Positions 13,962 through 20,356 of a stretch of 31,137 nucleotides of DNA are shown piece by piece. Position 1 is the first letter of the stretch; each line of letters begins with the position of its first letter. The stretch comes from JAZRUY01 sp045598845. GTDB taxonomy: Bacteria; Verrucomicrobiota; Lentisphaeria; Victivallales; Victivallaceae. Below the pieces are notes generated by a model that saw only the letters and a program-made list of their open reading frames with translations, had not been told where the DNA came from and made no database searches. The DNA lies in contig JAZRUY010000145.1 in NCBI GenBank assembly GCA_045598845.1, positions 1-31,137 of the forward strand, written 5' to 3'. A program made the position numbers and the translations under genes.

Positions 13962-16900
13962 TCAGGCATTCAGTGAAGCATAGAGCCGCCGCTGTTCCTT
14001 CGCCTGTTCCACGAGCATATTGAAACCGTTTTCCACCCGGCAGCCCGCCTTCCTCGCCCGGGTCATGACGGGAGTTTCAGGCGGCGAATAAATCAGGTCG
14101 AAAAGCGTTTCATGGCCTTGAAACGTATAGAACGGAACGGGGTCGTCGCCGTTTTCCTTGCCGTGCGAAGACAATCCCGCCGAGGTGCACTGTATGATAA
14201 TGCCGCTGTATTCCCGCATAAGCCCGATGGATTCCGGCCCCAGCACCGCCGCCCGGAAATGGTAGCGCGCCGCCAGTTCTTCCGCTTTGGAAAAAGTCTT
14301 GTTGAAAATACAGGCGTCTCCTCCCAATTGAGATACGACATACGCCACGGCGGTCGCCGCGCCTCCGGCCCCGAGAATCGCAACCTTCCTGCCGGACAAG
14401 GTGTCCGCATTGAGGAATTTAAGCAGAGCCTTTCTGAACCCTGTGATATCCGTATTGGCGCCGTACCACCCGGAAACCGTATGAATGACGGTATTCACCG
14501 CTCCTGCCGCCGCCGCTTCCGGCGATACATCTGCCATCAGCGGCAGCATGGCTTTCTTATGGGGAATGGTGACCGCCATGCCGCGGATGCCCAGGGTTTC
14601 CGCGCAGTGAAGCGCCTCTTCGGCGTTTTCCGCCGGCAAAGGAATCATGACCGCATCCATGGCTTCCGCAAAGAATGCCTCATTGTTCAGTTCCGGACTT
14701 AGCGTATGCTCCAGCGGCCAGCCGGTTACACCGTAAAGGGCGGTGCGGTCAGTCAGATTGCGAAAACCGTAGCGCCTGACTAAAACTTCCGGGGTAACAT
14801 GCCCCAGTTCGTTCAGATTCTCCCGCGCATGGGCCGGCGAAGTGAAGGTGAGCATGGAATGTGTCCTGCCGGAAAGAATACGCGAGGCCTGACCGGTGAC
14901 ACCCATCGCGCAGATAATATGGGGAAATCCGGTAAACTGAGCCGTTTCCCGGAAAAGCCGGTCCAATTCATAGCAATGATGAATCATGCAGGCGATCTTC
15001 GGAATATCGTCCGAACTTCCTTTCATCGCGCTGGCGCGTTCCACGATGTTTTCCACCGGTCCCGAAAAGTCGTGCAGACTCCGGATGATGCGCGTGCCGC
15101 GCCGGCGGGCGCGGTCCTCAAGACCGGGAATGCGGAAATCGTCCTCCAGATCGATGTATGCGAAGGGGACGGACGCGGAAGATAACGAATTTTCCATCAG
15201 TTTCATGCGTTCATCTTCCGTTCCGCGCCATTTACCGCCGTCCTGAACCCGTCTGAAGGTCAAAATCACCGGGATTCCGGCGCGCGCCGGGAAATCTCCG
15301 ATGGCCGGAAACTGCTCTTTATTCAGGCAGTCGGCGCGCAGTTCGCACATGTCCGCAAAAGGGAAATTCCTGCGAAGAACCGCCAGATTTTCCTCCAGCG
15401 TCGGTTCAGTCAGCACCAGACAGATGCGGGGATGCGCGGCTTCGTCCGCCAGAAGCATATCCGCGAAGACGAACGCCGTCAACGCTTCCGCGACCGGCAT
15501 GGCCCGCCGGGCAATGCACGGATCATGGCGCCCCTCTATCAGGCACGTGGCGTTTTGGAATGTTTCCAGATCCACGCTTTCCTGCTCCTTGTAAATGGAC
15601 GGAGTCGGTTTCATCGCAAGCCGGAATACCACCGGCATGCCCGTCGTGATGCCGCCCAGCAATCCGCCCTGGCGGTTCGTTTTGGTGATGATTTTTCCGT
15701 CCTCAAGCTCAAAAGCGTCGTTGGATTGCGACCCGCGCCGCGCCGCCAGGGCAAAACCGTCGCCGATTTCAAACCCCTTGACGCCCGGAATTGAGAAAAC
15801 CGCGGATGCCAAATGCGCTTCAACTCCTTGAAACAACGGTCCGCCGAGTCCTGCCGGAAGTCCGCTGACGGTAACTTCAATGATGCCGCCGACACTGTCG
15901 CCGTCGGCCTTCGCGGAACGGATGGCTTCTTCCGGAGACAGCGGATTTCCCCCGGCGGACACCAGTCTGGAGGACACCGTAATGCCCCGTTTCTGAAACC
16001 ATTGCAGGCAAATGCCGCCCGCGATGCAGAGCGGCGCCGTCATGCGGCCGGAATGATTGCCGCCGCCTGCGGGAATCCGCCCAGTCTGCACCCATTGCGT
16101 ATAGTCGGCATGCCCGGGCCGGGGGATGCGGGTGGTCCGCGCATAGTCATTCGGCCGGCTGTCCGTGTTTTTTATAACCGCCTTGATTGTTTCGCCCGTC
16201 GTCATGCCGTCGCACAGCCCGGACTGAAAGCAGGGCAGGTCGGCTTCGCGCCGCCGGGTGGAAAGGTCATCCCGGCCGGGAGCCCGTCTGGCCATGAATG
16301 TGTTCAAAGCGTCCGTATCAATACGGATTCCCCGGGGAAAATGCTCCAGTTCCATTCCGATTTCGGAGGCGTGCGATGCCCCGGACACACGGAGTTTGAG
16401 ATATTCTCCCAGACTGCTTCTCTCTGCGGAGTTTCCGGTTTCCGTACCGTGATGAACACCGTCTCCGGCTTTGCTTCGCGCACCGTCGGCGATGAACCGG
16501 CGGATTTTTTCCGGTTGTTCCTTCGCCAGAAAATTTCTGAAAGAACTCATCCTTTCAAGAAAACGGTCCAGCACGGGAAGCAGGAATTCTTTGTTTTCAA
16601 GAAAAAGCGTTGTCCAGACTTCCGGCTCCATGGAGGCGATGCGCGTCATATTCGCATAACTTCCTGCCGTGTATCCGGAAGCTTCCGCCGTCAGCGGTTC
16701 CTGGGTATAGGATGCGGCGATGATGTGCCCCAACTGGCTGGTGAAGGCTATCATCCGGTCGTGATGTTCGGCCGAGGTCAGCAGTACTTTCGCAAAGCCC
16801 AAAGATGAAAAGAATTTCTTCAGCAGGGTCAGGATTTCTTCCGGAGTTTCCCGGTCCGGCGTAAGGATTATGGAGGCACCCTGAAAAAGTTTTGCGTCGG

Positions 16901-17240
16901 CGTACGCCTGCCCGGATACTTCCTTGCCAGCCATGGGATGCCCGCCTACAAAGAAACACCCTTCGGGCAGCAGGGATTTGATGCGGCCGCAGATTTTCTT
17001 CTTGATGCCGCAGGTATCGACTATAATGCTTCCGCGCGGCAATTTTTCCGCATGTTTTTCAAACCATGCGGGAATGACCGCCGCGGGCAGGGCCAGCAGA
17101 AGGATGTCCGTGCCGCTTAGATCAACGGCATCGTTTTTGTCGATTCCTCCGGTGCTGTATCCCGCGTTGACGGCCGCCTTATAGAGCGAGGCGCCTATAA
17201 GCCCCATTCCCGCGATCGTTACCTGCAGATCAGTTTGCAT
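13962..17240 (-). CDS. Tetrafunctional TyrA-AroC-AroD-AroE fusion protein
   Basis: One uninterrupted frame encodes 1092 residues with four enzymes. Residues 1-255 are prephenate dehydrogenase: GMGLIG at 11-16, GGHPMAGKE at 99-107, SQLGHIIAASY at 168-178. After a linker (about 252-276), residues 277-600 are chorismate synthase: GASHASEIG at 287-295, RPGHADYT at 374-381, AGGGNHSGR at 391-399, DSVGG at 448-452, GRHDPC at 570-575. Residues 605-820 are type I dehydroquinate dehydratase: ELRAD at 633-637, catalytic His723 in SLHDF and Schiff-base Lys748 in PKIA. Residues 832-1092 are shikimate dehydrogenase: LSP at 847-849, TIPHK with Lys895, NTD with Asp931, GAGGAA at 957-962. The ATG at 17240 is chosen because the NAD-binding strand begins six residues later and it overlaps the upstream stop by 11 nt; longer in-frame starts would lie across the mutase gene. 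Confidence 0.93.
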   Translation of the reverse strand: MQTDLQVTIAGMGLIGASLYKAAVNAGYSTGGIDKNDAVDLSGTDILLLALPAAVIPAWFEKHAEKLPRGSIIVDTCGIKKKICGRIKSLLPEGCFFVGGHPMAGKEVSGQAYADAKLFQGASIILTPDRETPEEILTLLKKFFSSLGFAKVLLTSAEHHDRMIAFTSQLGHIIAASYTQEPLTAEASGYTAGSYANMTRIASMEPEVWTTLFLENKEFLLPVLDRFLERMSSFRNFLAKEQPEKIRRFIADGARSKAGDGVHHGTETGNSAERSSLGEYLKLRVSGASHASEIGMELEHFPRGIRIDTDALNTFMARRAPGRDDLSTRRREADLPCFQSGLCDGMTTGETIKAVIKNTDSRPNDYARTTRIPRPGHADYTQWVQTGRIPAGGGNHSGRMTAPLCIAGGICLQWFQKRGITVSSRLVSAGGNPLSPEEAIRSAKADGDSVGGIIEVTVSGLPAGLGGPLFQGVEAHLASAVFSIPGVKGFEIGDGFALAARRGSQSNDAFELEDGKIITKTNRQGGLLGGITTGMPVVFRLAMKPTPSIYKEQESVDLETFQNATCLIEGRHDPCIARRAMPVAEALTAFVFADMLLADEAAHPRICLVLTEPTLEENLAVLRRNFPFADMCELRADCLNKEQFPAIGDFPARAGIPVILTFRRVQDGGKWRGTEDERMKLMENSLSSASVPFAYIDLEDDFRIPGLEDRARRRGTRIIRSLHDFSGPVENIVERASAMKGSSDDIPKIACMIHHCYELDRLFRETAQFTGFPHIICAMGVTGQASRILSGRTHSMLTFTSPAHARENLNELGHVTPEVLVRRYGFRNLTDRTALYGVTGWPLEHTLSPELNNEAFFAEAMDAVMIPLPAENAEEALHCAETLGIRGMAVTIPHKKAMLPLMADVSPEAAAAGAVNTVIHTVSGWYGANTDITGFRKALLKFLNADTLSGRKVAILGAGGAATAVAYVVSQLGGDACIFNKTFSKAEELAARYHFRAAVLGPESIGLMREYSGIIIQCTSAGLSSHGKENGDDPVPFYTFQGHETLFDLIYSPPETPVMTRARKAGCRVENGFNMLVEQAKEQRRLYASLNA

Positions 17241-17544
17241 CGCCGCCGTCCGAATTTTTCCCGCCGGACTCCTGCCCGCGGTTAAGGTAAGCCGTCTGTC
17301 TGGCTTTTGAGAGAGAAAAAATCCCGGAGTATATTGTCCGTATTTCCGCCTCGTACTCTTTCCCGGCCCGGGCGCAGAGACGGGCGAGAATTTCCCGTTC
17401 CCGTGCCGGATCGCAGACCGGCGCGCCGGTGATCCGCTTGACCTCCGCAACCTGCAGCGACAGTTCGAAGCGGTGCTTCAGCAGTTCAATCAACTGCCGG
17501 TCGGCGGAATCGATGTCTTCCCGGATTGTCTCCAGATTCCTCAT
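17230..17544 (-). CDS. Chorismate mutase, AroQ type
   Basis: The 104-residue product is a small all-alpha AroQ-fold chorismate mutase converting chorismate to prephenate. It opens with LETIREDIDSADRQLIELLKHRFEL, the family signature in which an Arg, Asp and Lys/Arg line the active site. QVAEVKRITGAPVCDPARE follows, matching the (V)(A)..K...G.P..D..RE motif, and then I..IYSGIFSLSKARQ in the last helix. The C-terminal 20 residues are charged and Gly-rich. I chose ATG 17544; a TTG at 17598 would overlap the aroF stop and add a poorly conserved tail. Its stop lies inside the next gene, so prephenate-forming and prephenate-consuming enzymes are translationally coupled. Confidence 0.9.
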   Translation of the reverse strand: MRNLETIREDIDSADRQLIELLKHRFELSLQVAEVKRITGAPVCDPAREREILARLCARAGKEYEAEIRTIYSGIFSLSKARQTAYLNRGQESGGKNSDGGDAN

Positions 17545-17594
17545 GTCTTGCCATCCCGTTTGTGATGAGCGTCTTATGCTGTTATTGCCAGCGG

Positions 17595-18611
17595 TCAAAT
17601 AACCTTCTGCTCCACCAGTTCCCGCAGAACCTTGACTTTCTTCATGGTACGCCCGAAACTTTCAGGAGTCTGCGACTGCGCGCCGTCGCACTTCGCGTGC
17701 GCCGGGTCGTTATGGACTTCTATGATGAGCCCGTCCGCGCCGATGGCGGTGGCGGCGACCGCCACCGGTTCAATCAGATGGGAATATCCCGTGGCATGCG
17801 AGGGGTCAACCACCGCCGGCAGATGCGAAAGCCGGTGCAGAGTCGGTATGACGCCCAGATCCATCGTGTTGCGCAGAGCCGTTTCGAATGTCCGGATTCC
17901 TCTTTCGCAGAGGATGACATTGGGATTGCCCGATGACATGATGTACTCCGCGCTCATCAGCAGTTCCTGGAGCGTCGAGGACATTCCGCGCTTCAGGAGG
18001 ACAGGCTTCTTAGTGTAGCTTCCGACCTCTTTCAGCAGATTGAAATTCTGCATATTCCGCGCGCCGATCTGGATGATATCGACGTCATTGAACAATTCGA
18101 TGTCCTTGATCTCCATCAGTTCAGTGACGATGGGCAGCCCCGTCTCTTTCTTGGCCGCGGCCAGCATCCGGAGCCCCTCGGCTCCCAGCCCCTGGAAGGC
18201 ATAGGGGGAGGTGCGCGGTTTGAAAGCACCGCCGCGAAGGATATTTGCGCCGGCCGCCTTTACCGCCCTGGCAATGCCGATGATCTGCTCTTCCGACTCC
18301 ACGCTGCAGGGCCCGGCCATAACCGCGAACCCGCCGCCGCCGATGGCTCCGCCGGGAAAAGTAATGACGGATGAATCGGGATGAAACTGCCGGTTGGCCG
18401 CCTTGTACGGTTCCTGGATACGGCGCACGCCCTCGACAACTTCCATCGCCTCGATCATGCTTGTGTCCAAATGAGTTACGTCGCCGACGCAGCCGATGAC
18501 AGTCTGGTGGCTTCCGACCGAAATATTCGGAGCGATGTTCTTGGAACGCAGGAGCGTAAGAAGGTTTTCGACCTGCGCCGGTTCCGCGTTTTTGCGAATC
18601 AGAATAATCAT
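17595..18611 (-). CDS. aroF: 3-deoxy-7-phosphoheptulonate (DAHP) synthase, type I-beta
   Basis: The 338-residue enzyme joins phosphoenolpyruvate and erythrose 4-phosphate in the first pathway step. Residues 1-70 form a ferredoxin-like (ACT-like) domain as in Thermotoga DAHP synthase, which there mediates Tyr/Phe feedback inhibition. The barrel has AGPCSVES (metal-binding Cys), RGGAFKPRTSPYAFQGLG, QIGARNMQNFNLLKEVG, KPVLLKRGM, ERGIRTFE, PAVVDPSHATGY and GLIIEVHNDP, all classical type I-beta motifs. It is the first gene of the aro operon, 50 nt before chorismate mutase. The ATG at 18611 is preceded by AGAGGT at normal spacing. Feedback control is inferred from the domain and has not been shown here. 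Confidence 0.96.
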   Translation of the reverse strand: MIILIRKNAEPAQVENLLTLLRSKNIAPNISVGSHQTVIGCVGDVTHLDTSMIEAMEVVEGVRRIQEPYKAANRQFHPDSSVITFPGGAIGGGGFAVMAGPCSVESEEQIIGIARAVKAAGANILRGGAFKPRTSPYAFQGLGAEGLRMLAAAKKETGLPIVTELMEIKDIELFNDVDIIQIGARNMQNFNLLKEVGSYTKKPVLLKRGMSSTLQELLMSAEYIMSSGNPNVILCERGIRTFETALRNTMDLGVIPTLHRLSHLPAVVDPSHATGYSHLIEPVAVAATAIGADGLIIEVHNDPAHAKCDGAQSQTPESFGRTMKKVKVLRELVEQKVI

Positions 18612-18634
18612 TTTTTACCTCTGAATTAAATCCG

Positions 18635-18650
18635 GAATTCCAGGGAATTC
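18635..18650. promoter_or_regulatory. Candidate operator in front of the aro operon
   Basis: GAATTCC-AG-GGAATTC is an inverted repeat with perfect 7-bp arms, between a possible -10 box and the aroF start. The position just after the presumed transcription start fits a repressor site. No regulator gene is present in the window. Confidence 0.4.
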
Positions 18651-18659
18651 ACACATTAA

Positions 18660-18688
18660 AATATACTGCGTTCTGTATGATAAATCAC
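18660..18688 (-). promoter_or_regulatory. Weak candidate promoter of the aro operon
   Basis: A TATATT box (18665-18660) lies about 49 nt before the aroF start. The matching -35 position at 17 nt spacing reads GTGATT, a poor hexamer, so activation or another start is possible. Confidence 0.35.
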
Positions 18689-18923
18689 GGTTTCCGGGGG
18701 TGAAAAAATTCAAAAATTCGAGGGTGCGGCGGGGTAAAATGGATAAAAAACCAGCGATTTTGGCTAAAATTCTATTGTTTTTATAGAAATTTTGATTAAA
18801 TTCCGACGAAAAAAGGGTGAATTTCAGACCCGGAAAAAACGGCCCGACGGCTGCCCGCCGGCGATGCCGGAAACGGCAATCCGGCGGCGTATCGCGATTT
18901 TTATTTTTCATCCCGGAAAAATC
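18689..18923. other. Divergent intergenic stretch without a recognised gene
   Basis: Between the aro promoter and the lipoprotein promoter the sequence is AT-rich with patches of A and T runs, then a GC-rich stretch near 18840-18895. A small hairpin (TTCTAT / ATAGAA, 18770-18788) is the only structure I see. A 98-codon minus-strand frame spans the region but reads as non-coding. Confidence 0.5.
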
Positions 18924-18951
18924 TTGCTTTTTTGAAAAAACGGACTAAAAT
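18924..18951 (+). promoter_or_regulatory. Candidate promoter of the small lipoprotein gene
   Basis: TTGCTT (18924-18929) and TAAAAT (18946-18951) are separated by 16 nt, 64 nt before the start codon. Confidence 0.55.
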
Positions 18952-19015
18952 TAAAGTATGCGCACCATCCGGTACGCGGTGTGAAAATTCCAAACCATGG
19001 AAAGGAATCAGAAAA

Positions 19016-19204
19016 ATGAAGAAACTTATGCTCGCCGCCGCCTTTATCGTTGTCGCCGCCGGCATGACCGGCTGCGGATCGCTCCGCACTCCGGCGACCG
19101 GCAAGAACCACAACCTGAATTACTACAGCACCTTCTTCGGTCTCTCTTTCGAAAGCGCCGTTTTCGGCGACGGTCTGGTTGTCAATCCGGCAAGCAACAA
19201 CTGA
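19016..19204 (+). CDS. Small predicted lipoprotein, 62 residues
   Basis: The product starts with MKKLMLAAAFIVVAAGMTGC, a textbook lipoprotein signal: two lysines, a hydrophobic core and a lipobox-like MTGC with Cys20 as the predicted lipidated residue. The mature part is about 43 residues, with Gly-Ser first and a Tyr/Phe-rich middle (NLNYYSTFFGLSFESAVFG), and no recognised domain. The +2 residue after Cys is Gly, which does not suggest inner-membrane retention, so an outer-membrane location through the Lol system is likely. An AAAGGA box precedes the ATG at 19016. The gene stands alone, with its own promoter and a strong terminator. It may be a small envelope-stabilising or stress lipoprotein; function is not evident. 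Confidence 0.8.
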   Translation: MKKLMLAAAFIVVAAGMTGCGSLRTPATGKNHNLNYYSTFFGLSFESAVFGDGLVVNPASNN

Positions 19205-19223
19205 GTTCCGTCTTTTCCGGTTG

Positions 19224-19256
19224 AAAAAAAGGATGCCGTTTCCGGCATCCTTTTTT
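19224..19256. terminator. Bidirectional-looking terminator after the lipoprotein gene
   Basis: Seven A, an 8-bp stem GGATGCCG / CGGCATCC with a 4-nt loop, then six T, beginning 20 nt after the stop. It would also insulate the following polysaccharide locus; 19257-19372 holds no gene that I can see. Confidence 0.92.
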
Positions 19257-19372
19257 ATTTTTCCAAGGGTTACCGGAATTCTATCACCCGCGGAGATACG
19301 GGGTCCGGCTATCTCACTTTTTCACAAACCGGCGAAGAACCGGAAAACCGTTATAAAATTCACCTTTTCTTT

Positions 19373-19401
19373 TTGGATTTTTTTTGGGGGGGTGCTATAT
19401 T
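19373..19401 (+). promoter_or_regulatory. Candidate promoter of the polysaccharide locus with a T8G7 spacer
   Basis: TTGGAT (19373-19378) and TATATT (19396-19401) are exactly 17 nt apart. Almost all of the spacer is homopolymer: eight T at 19378-19385 directly followed by seven G at 19386-19392. The -10 hexamer equals that of efp and tRNA-His. A change in tract length would alter the spacing and so promoter strength. The -35 is only a fair match. Confidence 0.5.
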
Positions 19402-19407
19402 TCGTAT

Positions 19408-19665
19408 GCGAGTATAGCGGACACTGCCGGATTTTGCAGCGAAAAGTCGAGAAATCAGGCAGACGACTGCAAGTTTCAGCGTTCTTACGCTGAAATCAGC
19501 GACCGTTTTTGTTATCGGGCCGGTTGACCCGAAAGATACGGCGGAGATATCCCCGGCGGCGCAAGTACGCGTCAGTACGCCGCCCGGATATCCGGTTTCC
19601 GGAATCCCCGAAGCCTCTCTTTGAGAACAGCGGTTTCTCAAGGAGGGGCGGAGCGTAGAAAAATT
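19408..19665 (+). promoter_or_regulatory. Structured leader of the polysaccharide locus
   Basis: About 258 nt lie between the candidate promoter and the NusG-like start. Visible structures are: TTTCAGCG / CGCTGAAA (19474-19495), which competes with CGCTGA / TCAGCG (19488-19501); TCGGG / CCCGA (19515-19532); a long hairpin with two 7-bp stems, GATATCC and GGCGGCG on the 5' side (19546-19592); and a hairpin (19614-19646) whose 3' arm contains the AAGGAGG box. Such leaders fit antitermination or translational control of the first gene. No known riboswitch class is recognised. Confidence 0.55.
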
Positions 19666-20235
19666 ATGGATTTCCTGCAAGAAAAGGTCGAATTCCAAAT
19701 CTGCGAAGATGCATTGTGGATGCCCGTTTACACCCGGCCGCTTCACGAATTCCGCCTTTATGATTATCTGCGCAAACAGGAGATACCGGTCTATCTGCCG
19801 GTAGTTCCGGCGCTCAAAATACACAATGTTGTCAAAGGCGGCAAATCCTACTCTTATCGGAAGGAAGTGCTGCGGCCGATGTTGAAGTCCTACCTGTTTG
19901 CCCGTCTCTCCAGCGAACAGAAAAGAGCCGTTTGGGACACGAGATTCGTCAACAATATTCTGCAGGTTCCTCCGGAACAGCAATCCGGCTTTATCAGCGA
20001 ACTGCGCAACTTGCAGCTGGTGGAAGTTCTGTCCCGGAACTCGAAAGTCGAATTCAAAAAAGAACTGCAGGTCAACGACCGTTTTGTGATCGAGTCGCCG
20101 CGGGAGTTTCTGGGAGTCGAGGGTTATCTGGTGGAAAAACGGAAAATGTTTCTCTGGGTGGTCAAACTGGCCTTCCTGGGTCAGTATCTGGACGTGGAAA
20201 TAGACCCCGCCACCTTCAAAATGCGGAGGATTTGA
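19666..20235 (+). CDS. NusG/RfaH-like specialised transcription antiterminator
   Basis: The 189-residue protein has an N-terminal NGN-like domain: W.PVYTRPLHEFRLYDYL, PVYLPVVPALKIH, the basic segment SYRKEVLRPMLKSYLFAR, typical of NusG paralogues (...PLFPGYVF), and a following turn. A KOW-like C-terminal domain of about 60 residues has KELQVNDRFVIESPREFLGVEGYL, where canonical NusG has G..V.V..GPF.G..G. RfaH, LoaP and UpxY proteins of this kind bind paused RNA polymerase and let it read through long polysaccharide operons. The position as first gene of such a locus after a long structured leader fits this. I chose ATG 19666, as in-frame codons further upstream lie inside the leader hairpin. 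The usual ribosome binding box lies about 20 nt away, so initiation may be weak or regulated. Confidence 0.85.
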   Translation: MDFLQEKVEFQICEDALWMPVYTRPLHEFRLYDYLRKQEIPVYLPVVPALKIHNVVKGGKSYSYRKEVLRPMLKSYLFARLSSEQKRAVWDTRFVNNILQVPPEQQSGFISELRNLQLVEVLSRNSKVEFKKELQVNDRFVIESPREFLGVEGYLVEKRKMFLWVVKLAFLGQYLDVEIDPATFKMRRI

Positions 20236-20239
20236 AGCA

Positions 20240-20350
20240 ATGATTGATTTTTCACATAAAATTCCGGCGACGGGCGGCGCGGGGTTCATCGGCCCGAATT
20301 CAGTCGAAGCGCCGCTTGCGGAACCGTGCGAAGCCGTTGGACGGCAGTGA
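20240..20350 (+). pseudogene. 36-codon relic of an NDP-sugar epimerase (SDR) N terminus
   Basis: An ATG with a good GGAGGA box 9 nt upstream opens a 36-codon frame whose segment KIPATGGAGFIGPNSVEAPL aligns with the start of UDP-glucose-4-epimerase-type enzymes (typically KILVTGGAGFIGSNLVEALL, then AEGHEVVG; here AEPCEAVG). The dinucleotide-binding TGGAGFIG motif is intact, but several Leu/Ser/Gly positions have become Pro. The frame ends before the second strand. It fills the gap between the antiterminator and the dehydratase and stops 6 nt before the dehydratase ATG. It is read as a decayed gene that may survive as a translated leader providing coupling to the next gene. Confidence 0.6.
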
Positions 20351-20356
20351 TCGGTG

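Noticed and set aside
17241..17450. 70 extra N-terminal residues on the tetrafunctional protein
   Set aside because: They are read across the chorismate mutase gene in another frame, are Arg/Ser/Gly-rich, and the NAD-binding strand begins right after the ATG at 17240.
18615..18911. 98-codon minus-strand frame before aroF
   Set aside because: It runs through the promoter and operator candidates, has no ribosome binding site and unusual composition (Arg- then Phe/Asn-rich).
19584..19595. 12-bp palindrome CCGGATATCCGG in the leader
   Set aside because: Explained as part of the right arm of the long leader hairpin; no separate site can be argued.
19647..19655. GGCGGAGCG next to the NusG-like start, one base short of the E. 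coli ops core GGCGGTAGCG
   Set aside because: It lies at the gene's own start rather than in the leader upstream of a pause, lacks one base, and such GC-rich 9-mers are common here.
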